The notes: generated by a model not told the origin, from the sequence alone. A stretch of 64,000 bases of DNA from Phytophthora sp. 'mugwort' (GCA_033558025.1 JAUCEF010000007.1:2976001-3040000); one strand, 5' to 3'; numbered from the stretch's first letter, positions 1-12,795 are shown. Translations and numbers: made by a program.

Positions 1-1296
1 TGATGACTGGACACCAGAAGGATAACAGGGGTAGAGCGCCCTATAATTGCTCTGCCCTCAGGGGCATCAAGCTTCCAGAACGAAAATAGGCACTTAAGTT
101 AGCGCGCGAAGTGTATCTTATTGATGTGTTTCTTCGGAAGCGCTACTACGAGTCTATGCGAGTCCCCAAGTTCAACCCAACAACAAGATCAGTCCTGATT
201 GTCTCGCTGAACGATGAGACCGTTATATAATCGATCTTCTCCATGGCTCAAAACTGTGGTTTCGGCGCTTTACGGGCTCGCAATTGAAAGTGATCAACGG
301 TGCTATCGACGTGATGGCGCCCATCCAATGGAGAGCCGACACTCCCGAGATCGTCGGAGAGGAGATACGTCAAGTATCGGAAACGTTGCTGCAACAAGAC
401 GTCCTTTTGTCGAGTCGCTGCCTCTCTTGCCGGTCGTGGAGATGTCAGAGCAATTCACTGAAGATGCTTCGGCTATCGATGTTTTGTTGCTGGGTGAACT
501 GCAGCACATTGTTCTGGTTGGTGACGGGGAGGCTATACTGGATTCTGTGCGTCTGGACGGTGACGCGTTAATGAAGCTTATTGTGGATCCTGCGACCGAT
601 TGGACGGTCATAGTCCGTCCAGCTATTGATTGCTCACATAGCCCCCCCCCAGTTTCCCTTAGGCTAGAAGCTCAGAAATTGCTTTCATCAGGTGAAGATT
701 CTAGTCTAAATATATTTTCGTGAAATTATTGAATACATAAGAAAATTTTCATAGCTGCCGGTGCAAGCTTCCGCGCTGTACTGAATCCATTATTCTAAGG
801 TTGATCGTACCACCGAAAATAGCCTGTGCGCGTTTGGGATCGACGGAAGTTTACAACAATCTTTGTTAGGAGGAGTAGTTGTTGGCGCAAAGGAAATTAC
901 ACTAGTCCATACTCTTCAACACTAAGCACCAATATCTCAAGCTCACAGGATTTCCGATCATTGGTAATCGACTTTTTAGAACACTGTACCATCGGATTAA
1001 AGAGGCTACTTTCACAGAAAGGAGCGAACGTACGAATGGTAAGCCGAGTCATCGGAAATGATGCCAAACTTTCCGGGGAGCCCTGCGAAGACGATCAGGC
1101 AGACAGTTGCCTTCCGCGATGGCCAATCACCGTTTATAGTAAATCTAATGGCTGGGACGGTGTCGACACCCGACACCGTCTCATCAATCAATCAGAGTCA
1201 AATTTGCCTACTGCTTTCTGCGCTAACAGTGTAATCCAATTAACGGGCGTTTCACCGTTACACCTGGTAGCACTTCATAATCGGTCCAACGGCCAA
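1..1296. other. Repeat-derived stretch without a supported gene
   Basis: An open frame of 169 codons on the plus strand (214-723) and several shorter ones occur, but none shows a family motif I recognise. The stretch lies directly upstream of a broken gypsy gag and may be its decayed leader or older transposon debris. I see no LTR ends, tRNA or clear promoter. Confidence 0.35.
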
Positions 1297-2792
1297 GATG
1301 AACGACACGTCGACGAGCGACGCGTTCAACATTGGAGGTGCGAACGGCATCTCGCTCGAGCACGCCAGCTTCGCTCACCTGCCGCTGATCGAGTGGGAGG
1401 CGTTTTCACCGCCTCGCTGCAGTATCCGGCGAAGGCATCATCAAGACATTGCTGGCCACCGACACGAAACAAGATTAACACTTGGTCGCCCAGTCGTTCA
1501 TGGCACATGAACTCGCCGACCTTCGTCGGCGAGTGTCGACTTCGCGTTGCCCAAGAACAAGACCGACATCGTGAAGCTCGATGTCTCGACCTACAGCAGT
1601 GAAGGCGCCGCTCGCCTTCGCCTGAGCCGGTGCTTGTGCGAGGTGGACATCGCTGCCGTAGCTCGGCAGCTGTCTACCACGCTCGCGAGAACTCGCTTCC
1701 TCCTCTCCCAGTTAGGGGGAAGGCGAAGCAATGAGCACTCGGCAAGCTTGTTGCTGACGCCACCTGCTTCCCAATCATGGCTTCCATGAAGTCCGACTTG
1801 CGGCTCGCGTTCGAGCCGCCCCAAGCCGAGAAAGTACAGCAATCAGCCTTCTTGGCGCTGAAGCAGGGACGCCTGTCCATACTCGGGTACATCCAGCGTG
1901 CCCGTCACCTCATGTCATGCGTCACGGCGACGCACGTCCACGTCTTTGTCTCTGGCATGAACGCTGGTTACCAGCGTTTCTATTTGGCGAGGAAGACCCC
2001 GAACACACTGGAAGAGGCTTCGCGGTTGCACTTCGCGAAGGTTACAGCGTGGCGGCATCGCAAGCATTCGACTTCTCCCGTCCTCTGGCGACAGCTGAGC
2101 CAGAGCCGACACCCGTGGAAATCGATGCCATTCAACAACACTACGGTGGACGTCGGGAGACGACGTCGTTCCAACGGTCGCCTCATTCCTCGACGACGCG
2201 TGGGTCGCGTCCGATGCTGTGCTTCACTTACCGGAAACCGGGACACCGCGCGGCGGAGTGTCACGCGACGGCGCCTGTAGTGGCGAACAGTCACAATCGG
2301 GAACGACGTCGCTGCACCAAACAATGGCGACACCCAGTAGGAGCGAGGAGCCCTAATGGGCGTGGAAGGAGAAATGGGTCTCTTGTGGCAGATCCTCCGC
2401 CTAGCCCTCATGTGCTTCGCGCACAACGCTTTGCCACCACCTTCGGCAGCGCATCGAGACTAATCATACTCAATCTCCATATTGAAGGCGTACAGCGCCC
2501 GATACGTACACCGCTGTATTCGGGCGCGACAAACAACTTCGTTCGCAACGATAGTTTGTCGGTGTCGCCGACGGACATGCCTATTCGCAAAGGTCCTGGC
2601 CACATCGTCAAGTATGCTGACGGTAAACCCCGCCGGCGGCTCCGGCAGTCATCCATCTTTGCGTACGAGTTCGATGGATTCTCTGGATCGGATGACTTCC
2701 TTGTGATTGAGCTGGGAGGCTACTTCGATTGCGTCTTTGGAATCCCGTGGCTCGCTCGCCACCAGCCACGCATCGACTGCTTGACACGTTAA
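1297..2792 (+). pseudogene. Ty3/gypsy element 1: gag and aspartic protease remnant
   Basis: Gag-protease part of an LTR retrotransposon polyprotein, spread over at least three reading frames. The capsid-like part lies at about 1547-2110. A gag zinc knuckle near 2218-2262 reads [14 protein letters not shown], so the second zinc cysteine has become tyrosine. The retropepsin region follows at about 2460-2790, with a YSGATNNF sequence where active enzymes carry D-S/T-G. The flap-like and GIPWL segments of the fold are still readable. Loss of the catalytic aspartate, loss of a zinc ligand and the frameshifts show the copy is dead. It continues downstream into the pol remnant on the same strand. 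Confidence 0.8.
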
Positions 2793-3017
2793 TGCGGTGT
2801 TAGCATTCCTGAGCAGAACACCCAACGTTTGGCCACACGTTGCAGTCATGAATCCAGACTCCATGACCACTGTTGCGCCTGAAGTGAGCGATCGCCCTTC
2901 ATGTGCAGTATGTGAGAGCGCAACTTGAGCCGGCCCTGAGCAGGACCCTTAGGATGAGTGTGACGTGGTCTAGCAGGCGTAGCCGCGTCCTGATGAGCAG
3001 TGGTTCACGAGTGAGCA

Positions 3018-3372
3018 AGTCGTGGTTGAGCATGGTCTCCCACACACGGTAGAACAGGGGTTCCCGCGCGTGGCCGAGCGGGAGCTCCACAAATTTGATC
3101 ATGTTGGTGTGGTTGAGCTCGGTCTTCCCCGCGCTGTCGAGTATAAGCTCCAGCAGCGAGAGCTCGCTGAAGTTGAAGAAGTGGTAGAGCGTTGCCTCCT
3201 ACTTGCTGCCGAGCATGGATTCCCGCGAGTGGTTAAGCGGGAGCTCCCTGATGAAGGGGACGCGGTCGAGATGTGCGACCCGCGTCCATGCGCCGATGAA
3301 ATGTCTCGACGCCCAAGTCCAGCAGATGTGGTCGAACGTGGGTTCTTACAGTCTGTTGTTGCGGATGCCATT
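3018..3372 (+). repeat. Degenerate coding repeats in the gypsy linker
   Basis: The open plus-strand frame repeats a short unit of the type VExGLPxxVE / AExGFPRVVxREL at least four times, for example near 3028, 3055, 3109 and 3208. It sits between the protease and reverse-transcriptase parts of element 1, so I read it as a repeated, probably non-catalytic linker of the polyprotein. Unit lengths vary and the copy is decayed. Confidence 0.5.
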
Positions 3373-3779
3373 TAAGTCCCGTCCCTCGTCGCGGCTGTCG
3401 TACGGCCCGACGACCTCGCACCGTGTGGGAAGACTCACTTGCTACTGAGTCCGAAGTCATTTCGGTCCTGATGTCTGCACCGCGAACATGTCTCCGCGCG
3501 TGCAAGACGTCGAGACCGCACGGCCTCTTGCGACGCTGCTGCCATCACTACGCTACCCGGCTTGTCGTGGAAACTGTTCCTCGGGACTTGAAGGGCGGCG
3601 AGACCGTGCAAGTGTGCATGATCGAAGCGGGTGACGCTGTTCGCTCGCAGCGGTCGAGGTCAAGGTCGAAGCCTCCGCGTCCGACGCTCGCACGCACCCG
3701 AAAGGGGCAGAGTAGAAGTGCACTCGCGTAGCGCGCTGCTCTGCCCAGTCGTTGCCGGCACTAGAAGCGTCCGGCAACC

Positions 3780-5910
3780 TGTTGCTTCCCTCGTCGCAAG
3801 CTCATTGATGTCTTTCCGGACAAGGTCCCAGCCGCCTTGCCACCAGACCGTGGAGTTCGGCATGAGATCGATCTCACGCCTGGTGCGAAGTATTGCATGA
3901 CGCGGCAGCGGCCACTTCCACGCGATCAACTCGGAAGCCATCGACTCCTTCTTCGAGGGTCAGCGTCAGGCTGGCCATGTGCGCGGGCGTTTATCGCCGC
4001 AATCCAGCCCAACGTTACGCGTAAGGAAGGCCACCGGTGGATGGCGGATCGTTTACGCCTTCAACAAGCTGAACGATGCCACCATCCCGACACAGACCCC
4101 GATTCCGAGGAATGACATGGTGTTGGATACAGCGCAATTGACTTGATGGACGGCTTCTACCAAATCCTGATGCACGAAGACGATGTGCCGTTGACAGCTG
4201 TCAGCGCGCCTAGCAGAACGCTGTGAGGATGGCTCGTAGTGCCGCAGGGGGCTCAACAACACCCAGGCAACTTTCAACCGGATGGCCTCCAACCTGCTGC
4301 GACCATTCCGTAACATTGCGTCAGCTACTTCTATGACATCTTTATCCACAGTCATGCCGAGCGCGGAATGTCCGATGTCGAGGTGCATCTGAATCACCTC
4401 GGTCACGTGTTCGAGTGATGCGAGAGTACAAGCTGTACTCCAGCTTGAAGAAGTGTATCTTCTGCGCTCCCGAATCCCAGTGCTCGGGAGCTACGTCAAC
4501 AAGGAAGGCGTCCATGCTGACCCGGAGAAGGTAAACGCTCCTCAAGGCCGACGCAACGTGGTCATGGCGTCCTGAGCACCGATCTGCCTTCGACGCGTTG
4601 AAGCAGAACTTGTCCACTGCGCCCGTCTTGACGTTGGCCGATCATTCGAAGCCCTTCCATGTGGCGTGTGACGCCAGCGACTTCGCGATCGGATGCGCGC
4701 TTATGAAGCACGACGATGAGGGGCACGAGCGAGTGGTGAGTTACCAGTGGCGTCAACTGAAGCCAGAAGAGCGGAATTACCCTGTCTATGACAAGGAACT
4801 GCTGGCCATGCGCTACGCACTCACTAAGGTTCGGGTTTACCCCCTGGGCGAAAAGACGTTCGCCCTGTACACCGACCACGCATTGCTACGGACAGCGACG
4901 AAGAGCCCCCACTTGTTCAAGCGCATGGCACGCTGGCTATCGCTCTTTTCAGAGTACAATTTCGTCGTTCATTGCAAGCCTAGCAAGACCAACATCCTCG
5001 CCGACGTGCTCTCACGTCGGCCGGACTACGCGCAATCGAGTCGCCATGCCGTTGGTGTCGAGAACGATGACGATTGTGCCGTGGGTATCACCGAGGACGC
5101 CGCTACAGTTGCGATCGCAGCCGCGTAGAGTCAGACGCGGCGTGCTCCGAGATGATCAAGTACTTACAGGATCCATCCGATACGGCACGACGCCGATTGT
5201 CCCGGCGCAGTTGTGCTCGCGTCGATCGGTACATTTTTGGACAGGACTCTCCTGACTTACTGTTGTGACCGAGAGGACCCTCTACGCATCGTCGTCCGGC
5301 TTGAGGACGACCTTCGCGCTCGCCTGCTCCGCGAATTTTACAACTCGCCAAGTGGCGGAAACCTCGGCCGCGAGAAGACATTCGCGGCGCTTCCACACGA
5401 TTTATATTGGACCCACCTGTACAAGTGGGTCAGGAAATGGGAACGCTCCTGTGAAGCGTGCCAACGTGTCAAGCCAGCTCCGTCGAAGCACGCCCCGCTT
5501 CGACCCTGCCGGTCCCCCATGACACATGTCACTCGGTGAGCATAACTTCGTCTTCGGTTTTTCTCGAGACACCCAAGGTCGTACGGGTGTCGTGGTCTTC
5601 GTTAACAGATTCAGCAAGATAGGGCATCTTGCTCCCGTAGCACCTACTATCACCCCGGTCCCGACTGCGGCGATCTTTATCGACATAGTGTATCAACACC
5701 ATAGCATCCCGACCTTAATCGTGTCCGATCGAGATCCCCGCTCCACAGCTGCGTTTGGGCAGGAACCCTTCAAGCGCCTCGGCACACGGCTGCAATGCCC
5801 ACTGAAGCCCACCCGGAGACGGACGGCCAGAGAGAGAGCGCGAACCGCGTCCTCGCGGACGTACTGCACAGCTACGCTACGTCATTCAAGTCATAGAGTA
5901 CGTTCTTAGC
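3780..5910 (+). pseudogene. Ty3/gypsy element 1: reverse transcriptase, RNase H and integrase remnant
   Basis: Pol section of the first element. Reverse-transcriptase pieces are readable in changing frames from about 3830 (PPDRGVRHEIDLTPG) to 4500. The RNase H-like part is intact over 4598-5128 (DASDFAIGCAL, YTDHALLRTA, ILADVLSRRPDY). The integrase zinc-binding part is at 5213-5520 (CEACQRVKP), and its first histidine region reads SGGNLGREKT where relatives usually have a histidine. The integrase core follows at 5526-5800 (VSDRDPR). The copy then loses similarity near 5910. Frameshifts throughout make it non-functional. Confidence 0.85.
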
Positions 5911-6429
5911 CTAACAGTAGCAGAACCTTTACCCTCGGTCTCATAAGCGGCGAAGCCATCTTGCTGGAAGCAGACAGTTCAACTCACTGTCATTTTGGTG
6001 ATGGACGGATTGATTGTAAGTTGGACATTTGATCCATCCGGTAGAGATCCGGTTCGTCTACAAAGAGCGGCCGTCTGATTCGCGGCGACACGTACGGAGC
6101 CGCCACGGCGCAGCTCGTCATCAACCGTCTGGGATCACTTAAATTCTATCTGCAGTGGAACAGTGTAAAATATTACCAATACTGTATTGTACTATCTGAA
6201 TTTCTGCGAGACCTGCTGTGCTGTATGGGCTTTCGAGCCCAAATCGTTAAGTGGATTGTGCTGAGTATCATCGCGCTGCTTGGCCTCGTTTTCCACTTCC
6301 ACAGCCGCCTGCATCGCCTCAGCTGCACTGAAGGACCTGAGGAAGTGTCTGGGCTTAGCCAGCAACCTCCATAAGTACAGAGAAGCATACGCGGGTCTGG
6401 CTAGACTCTTGTCGGATTTTCTAAAGAAG
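5911..6429. other. Junction between two gypsy remnants
   Basis: No intact gene. Short plus-strand pieces look like retroelement polyprotein, but the frame is repeatedly broken. The 5' part of element 2 (LTR, gag, protease, most of the reverse transcriptase) is missing, so a deletion or nested insertion breakpoint lies here. Confidence 0.4.
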
Positions 6430-8553
6430 GATACCGACTGGCACTGAGAGCGTGAGCACCAGGAAGCCTTTGATAATATCAAGATAAGCCTTCAGAAGCC
6501 GCCTGTTCTGGCCTACGGGACGAGACGAAGCCGTTCAGCGTCGTCTGTGATGCATACGATTATGCAATCGGGTGTGCATTGCTGCAGCACGATGCAGCAG
6601 GACGTGACCGAGTGATCTCCTTTCAATCCAGGCAGCTCAAGGGGGCCAAACGGAACTACCCCGTTCATGAAAAGGAGCTGCTTGCCATGAAGTACGCCCT
6701 TGTCAAGCTCCGGGTGCACCTCCTGGGATCTCAGCCCTTTGTGATCTACACAGAACACGCATCCTTACGTACGGCGACGAATTCGCCCCATTTGCCCCAA
6801 CGGATGGCGAGGTGGCTGTCCTTCCTCGCGGAATATATAGCTTCCGCGTCGAGTACAAGCCTGGCAAGCTCAACGTGCTTGCCAATGCGTTGTCACGCAG
6901 GCCGGACTATGCGCTGACGAACATAAGTCGCGCCATGACCGATCTATATGATCAGATACGCATGGCGTTCGGGGCAACGAAGCCCTGGCACCTTTGGTGC
7001 GTTTCCTGGCCGCTGGCAAGGCAGCTAAGGCCGAGGGCACACGCCACGTCAGAGAGCCCGGCTCCATCGATACGAGTGAGCCGATGACCTGCTCTGCTCT
7101 CGAGTGGAGCCCCATGAACTCCCACGGGTAGTCGTACCAACCGACGAGGATCTCAAGTTTGACATCCTTCAGGAGGCGCACGATGCGCCGTCCAGCGATC
7201 ACTTGGGCCGCGAAAAGACCTTCCAATCGATCTCTAAGTACTTTTGGTGGGCCCACATGTACAGGTGGGTCGCACAGTACGTGAAGACATGTGAAACATG
7301 TCAGCGGGTGAAACCCGCCACGCACGCCTCGTCTCCTTTGCAGAGCCTGCCTTGTTCCAGCGGACTGCTGGAACGGTCGGTGAGTCTGAATTTATCTTTG
7401 GACTTCGAGACGACGGCCACGGAAACACCGGCATCTTGGTGTTCGTGTGCCGTCTGAACAAGATGGCGCTTTTCGCCATCATGGTCTGCCGGAGATGATT
7501 GGCTTGGATCCTGACCCCGCGGTTTACGGCTGCGTTTGGGCGAGGGCTGTTCCAACTACTTGGTACGACGCTGCACATGTCCACTGCCGATCATCCCCAG
7601 ACGGATGGGCAGACGGAGCGTGTCAACCGAGTGCTTGAGGACACTCTACGCAGTGTCTGTGCGGAGGCTCCTAGCACTTGGTCAGGACGCCTGCCAGTAG
7701 TTGAGTTTGCACTCAACAATGCGGTTCACGCATCGATCGGGTATATCCCGTTCTACCTGAATGGCTTACGCCATCCATGGGTACCGCTCACTTTGCGAGG
7801 CAGCACCCCGTCTTTAGTTCTAAGTGGTGGAGAGGCTCGGGAAGCGCTTTCCTCCCAGGTCTCGGATATGAGACCGGTTTCCTTGCGGAAACAGGTGGAG
7901 TCTTTTATAGACACCAGGCTGAACGTAATCAGTCTGTCCGTGGTGCCAGGGGAGCGGCACAGGACAAACAAAAGGAGTACTCTGACAAGAAAGGAAAAGG
8001 AATCTTAAACGTGTTTAATGTGGGAGATTTAGTCCTACTAGACACTAGGAACTTGCCACTCGCCACGGTGAGTTCCGTTGGAAGCAACAAGCTGAAGCAC
8101 CGCTTCATTGGACCCTTTGCGGTCCTGGCCAGGCATGGTGCGGCATATACCATTGACCTGCCTAAGTCGATGACGACCCACCTGACGTTCTACGTGGGCC
8201 GTCTGAAGCGGTTCCATGACCCGGGGGGCTCCCAGACCCCAGCTCTACAAAGCGAGGCTGCGACTCTTGTCTCTGAGCGCGCCCAGAGCCAGAAGCCCAG
8301 GTCCCTTGCGGGGCCGCGGAAGGGGCTTCATGCGAAGGAGCCCCGGGTGCATACGCCGAATATGAGCCATATTGATACGTCTGGGAGTACGCAGCAGGCG
8401 CTCCCGCCTGGGGCACAGGCTGCAGAAGGTCCCGAACGAGACAACTCCCGTTGGACTCGGTCCCTGGACGACCAAAAGGCATCCAGATGTTGGAAAATCT
8501 CGTCCACGTCATTCGTACGACGGTCGACCCGTCCTTCAAAGGCCGACAAGTAA
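6430..8553 (+). pseudogene. Ty3/gypsy element 2: RNase H, integrase and C-terminal chromatin-binding region
   Basis: Second pol remnant, clearly a different copy from element 1. RNase H is at about 6520-6920 (CDAYDYAIGCALLQHD, YTEHASLRTA, LSRRPDY). The integrase zinc-binding region is at 7104-7320 (SSDHLGREKT, CETCQRVKP), here keeping the histidine lost in element 1. The integrase core C-terminal half is at 7499-7760 (TADHPQTDGQTERVNRVLED), including the catalytic glutamate. A GPY/F-like and chromodomain-like tail follows at about 7990-8230 (VGDLVLLDTRNL, HRFIGPFAVLAR). At least three frameshifts interrupt it. An intact frame runs on to 8553, past the conserved part. Confidence 0.85.
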
Positions 8554-10295
8554 TCGGCGAGACGATTCACGTCGTTACGAATCGGCCCAAGGACCCCAGC
8601 GCTTTCGGCCAGGGCGGCAGCAGCCCCGCCGTCATTAAGTCCAAGCGCAATCTCAAGCGCAAGGACTCGACGACGAAGAGTGGTGTCTTCAGCGACCCGA
8701 GGTGGAGCCGAAGGCGGTACACCGGGTCCTGAGCTGGACCGGAGGGGCGGCGCCTCATACTCGTACTCGTTCGAGGGCAGCACCGCCTCTCCTCGACCGT
8801 AATGAGGAGTCCCGTGAACGCGCTGCTCCTGGAGCACACGCTCCACGTGGAAGTGGAGGGGGTACTCAGAAGCCGAGTGCTCCTCGGAGCCGTACGAACG
8901 GCTCAAGGCTGACTGCCCGAAGGCTGTTGCAATCTGGGAACAGAATCGGCGGTGGCTTCGTAAGTAGTTCGAGCTTTCTTGCCCGAATGGGGTGTGGTCG
9001 TAGAACCAAGACCATACCCGCGCTCAGCGTGAGCGCTAGAAGTGGAATGCTTCTGCAGTTCTCGAGAGAGCTGCCGTTTGCCTACCACACGGGCAAAATC
9101 AATACGCAGATCTCGGAGGTCAAGGATGGCCTTCAGGGTGAGATCCCGCCGGACAACCTCGAGTTGTCCTTGTGAGCAGCGCGTAGCTGCCCCCTTCCAA
9201 AAGACGGCCCCGGCCTCTTAGAAAGAGTCACAGTGTGGGAGCATCACGGCTGGATTGCCCCACATAGGTCGCAGTTCCGACCGGAGCTCAGGCTTCTTTC
9301 GCCGGCTCGTGAACTCCTTGAGCGGGATGTTGTGCGGTGCCAGGAGCACGCACTGAGCGATGCTCATGTTTTGGAACAGGGGATGTTTGGCCACCAGGTG
9401 GCGTTCATAAACGCCCCGAGAAGAGCGCCCGCCAAGAAGCACGCAAGGCGGTTGAAGCTGACCCATGTATGCGTCAGCTCCGTGGGACTCCTCACGAGGG
9501 AAGTACCTGGGAGCGTAAGGCAGTCCCCCACGAACAGGTGAGGAATACCTCACATGCGACCGGGTCGCCGGGGCCCGCACTTATGGCGAGCAGCCTGGTA
9601 CTCCGACTGCTGCCCGTCGAGATCGCTGGGGATCTCTCGGCCGACTTCGCCCTCTTCCTATTCGTCGGACAAGAGCTGAAGAGGGTCTTGTTCGTGAACG
9701 TGATGGTCCCAGAGGCTTGCTGCTTCCCGGTCTCCAATACTTCACGGATTGGAGACGGCGAAGCAGCACGCCTCTTAAGGCTGACTTCCGAGAGTGCTGC
9801 AGCCTTAACGCGGGCGGTTACCTCAGCGAGAGTCAAGTTCTTGACCGGAGAACGAGGTTTCTTTTCGTCCTCCTTGGGTGAGCCTGGGGGGGAGGAGCTC
9901 CCCTGTCGCTCGGACGTCTTCGGTGCGGCTTTATCGTCGCCATGATGGCTAGACAGCGGGGTAGAGGACCCAAACGAGTCTGACTGACTCGGCTCGTCGT
10001 CAGACCTTTTGACGAGCGGGATTCATTTCCCCCATGAATGGGCCTCATAGTCCACGTGGGGCTCAAGGTCCTCCTCAGGCGGTTCTGGTGCCTTGAGGGC
10101 CACCTTGGATGTCACCTTGGTAAATCCCTTAGCGGCCGAGCCTTTGCCGGACGGCTTAGAGCTCTTAGCCTGCTGCTTGGAAGCAACATGTGTGACAGGC
10201 GCTTTCGCACCGCTGCCAGACCGAGTCTTGGTCATGCTTGAGGCTGACGTGGAAGCCGAAGAAGAAGAAGAGCACGCGGAAGTGCTCGGGCTCAA
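8328..10295 (-). pseudogene. Antisense gag-like coding stretch between pol and 3' LTR of element 2
   Basis: Minus-strand coding potential runs almost the whole way from the 3' LTR back to pol. From 10295 to 9492 one frame is open except for a single TGA at 10023-10025. It encodes a Ser/Lys-rich low-complexity start followed by a charged region (SPKEDEKKPRSPVKNLTLAE). After frameshifts it continues through 9580-9218 (ERHLVAKHPLFQNMS) to a 192-codon open frame at 8906-8328. That frame contains an Arg/Leu/Ala-rich helical segment (TLRRRVLALEIALGL) suggestive of a coiled coil. I recognise no enzyme domain. It may be an extra antisense gene of this gypsy lineage or the gag of an oppositely inserted element. 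The breaks show it is decayed. Confidence 0.5.
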
Positions 10296-10410
10296 AAAAG
10301 AAATCAGCCGGCTGCGGAAAGCAACCGCAGCAAAGTCGATCTAATTCAACTGGAGAGTGAAAGGCGACGATTTCCTTTCACTCACCCTGGATGGTCGGTA
10401 AACCGAACCT

Positions 10411-10423
10411 AAGCGGTGGAGGA
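10411..10423 (+). promoter_or_regulatory. Putative polypurine tract
   Basis: The purine-rich run AAGCGGTGGAGGA lies immediately before the TGTAAC end of the LTR, where plus-strand DNA priming is expected in LTR retrotransposons. Its place and strand agree with the plus-strand pol genes upstream. Confidence 0.55.
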
Positions 10424-10737
10424 TGTAACGGGGTTACATGAAGAATGCCAAGTCACCCTACAGAGCAGGTTTACCCAAGTACTAAGTGATGTAGCCAACA
10501 TCACTATGATGTCACGAATAGGTACCACACATATGGTACAGTGACCTCAGAACCACTCAATAGGATAATATTTAGGGAACTTTATAGGTGACTAATAGTT
10601 AGCATGTAGACGCATTAAAAGGGGTCACCTATAAATATATTCAGTCTTAATTCTACCTAATTTTGGTAACAGTCCCACAGGCCAGGGACTAGTGAACTGC
10701 CATTCACTGAGAGTTTGTATACTCTCCGGAAGTTACA
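10424..10737 (+). repeat. 3' LTR of gypsy element 2
   Basis: A 314-bp segment starts TGTAAC and ends GTTACA, the short inverted TG...CA ends expected of an LTR. It follows a polypurine tract and contains a TATA-type sequence (CTATAAATATA, about 10629-10639), fitting an internal plus-strand promoter. I found no matching 5' LTR upstream in the window, so the element is 5'-truncated. The 3' end rests on the terminal symmetry only. Confidence 0.6.
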
Positions 10738-10869
10738 CTTCCTGTGCGCAAGGTGTTGTGTGCCCCGTCGCACCGGCAGTAAACGCCTCCGCTCCGCTCG
10801 CAGGGGCTCCTTCACTACTCTCCCTATTAGGTTAAAAACTGAGCTACCTACGCCTCGGCTTCGGTAGAA

Positions 10870-10884
10870 CCCCCCCCCCCCCCC
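10870..10884. repeat. C15 homopolymer
   Basis: Uninterrupted run of fifteen C on the plus strand, followed by GG and four more C. Length is prone to slippage and to assembly error. Confidence 0.9.
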
Positions 10885-10989
10885 GGCCCCGCTAGATACG
10901 AAGAGGTTTACTCCGCTCGGCAGCCTTCTTATCCAATGGAAATGACTTAAAAAGCGTGACGGAAATAAATAGGATACTGCTGACAGTCT

Positions 10990-11253
<264 letters not shown>

Positions 11254-11807
11254 GGTTGCTCCCGTTGATGTTTAGTAACGGTACACATACGTGATTTCAT
11301 TAGACCTCTTTATTAGGTAGTGACGCCCCATTCGTATACCGGCACAGAACGAAGAATTCCCTGTGACAAAATGGTACGAAAGTTTGGTTGCTGTTAGCAC
11401 GGGAGTATGGCAACTGAGTATCTTGCAATCAGTTCCTGTGAGGTGCCATAGAGCTGATACTGTGAGTGCGCTTCGGTATAGCACGAACGGCCAACTTTTA
11501 AGTGAGCCAGTCTAGTTCACTTCGCAATCTGCCTAATCGTGAATCAGCATCATTCCATGCGCCACTTCCTCGACCCCTACTTCGTCTGTCAGCACCTCTA
11601 AGCGCCAGCCCGCTCCACTGCAGCCCGAGCGACGGATCGCCCAACACCAGGACGAGATCCCGCTCTGCGACGCACCTCTGGGCGTCCTCATGCCCATCGA
11701 AGACCACACGGCACGAGTTGAATGCGTGCAGCTCGCCGAGCGTATCTACCGCTACAGAAGCGTGAGGCGAAGCGTGTCGGGTAGACGTGCTCACCATCCC
11801 GCGACCT

Positions 11808-12795
11808 CTTGCCGATAAGCGACGAAGGGGAAGACACGCCGCACCCGATGCTGGACATGTTCCGTGAGAGCATCGGGAGCGAGGGTGTGTTCCGCATGAC
11901 AAACTTTACGCCCTCCGAGATTGTCAGGATCTACGGGTTTGTGGGGGAGACATGGTGACGAGGTGGAATGTCGGCCGCGGCAACGATGCAAACACAAGGC
12001 GGTAGACGTGTGCTTCATGACGATCAACATCTTGAAGAACAGAGGCGATATGGCCGTTCTCGCGAACTCATTCGGCCTCAAAACGCCAACATTTGAAAAC
12101 GAATTGTGCACTTCCTAGAGCTACTCTCCCCGCACCTATATGACCTCTATGTAGTGCACGCAGCTCGGTCAGACACGATGAAGAGGGTGGTGCTATTAGG
12201 CCATGTATTTGGCCACTATCCAGCGGCGTGCTATGCGGTCAACGTCACATTCCAACAAGGAAACATGCCAAGCGGCACGCAAGCGAGCGTACGACGTACT
12301 AGAGTGCCGAACACAAGTTCCACGGTTATAAGACCGAGGTGTCCGTCATTCCGACGGGGTTGGCGATAAACCGCTCTCACTACCGACCCGGATCCGTTGC
12401 AGACATCACTATCTCTCGCGAGAGTACGGATTTTCACGAAGTTCCAGCAGCCAAAAAGGTTGCCGAAGATGACCACCCAAATGGCGGCCCTCTTGAGCAC
12501 TTCCCTACGTCGTGGATCATGCTGGCCGATAAAGGCTATCAAAGCCTCGCCGACGTATACTGCGTGGTCTATTTTAAGCGTCGGAGCCCGACAGCGCTGA
12601 CAGTGGAGGAAGAAGCAATCAACCGCTACATCTCTTCAGACCGCGTCGTAGTTAACAATTAGTTTGGGGGATTATGCACGCTATGGGCCCTTTGCAGCGA
12701 CAAGTACCGATGCCAAGAGAGCAATTACGAAATGTACTTTCGTGCATGGGTAGCTCCCACGAACGTACAAGTACGTGCTCACCCACTACGCGCTG
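11808..12795 (+). pseudogene. DDE transposase remnant (Harbinger/IS5-like, DDE_Tnp_4 type)
   Basis: Pieces of one transposase lie in order on the plus strand in several frames. The N-terminal part is at about 11810-11950 (MLDMFRESIGSEGVF, FTPSEIVRIYGFVG). The core is at 12180-12660 (CYAVNVTFQQG, YKTEVSVIPTGLA, GSVADITI, MLADKGYQSLAD) and the tail at 12660-12790 (LCTLWALCSDKYR). In related transposases the first core motif carries an aspartate; here the corresponding residue seems to be N in AVNVTFQ. The other acidic positions (VADI, LADKGYQ) are kept. A stop (TAG at 12660-12662, following VVVNN) and frameshifts make the gene dead. No terminal inverted repeats were identified. Confidence 0.72.
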
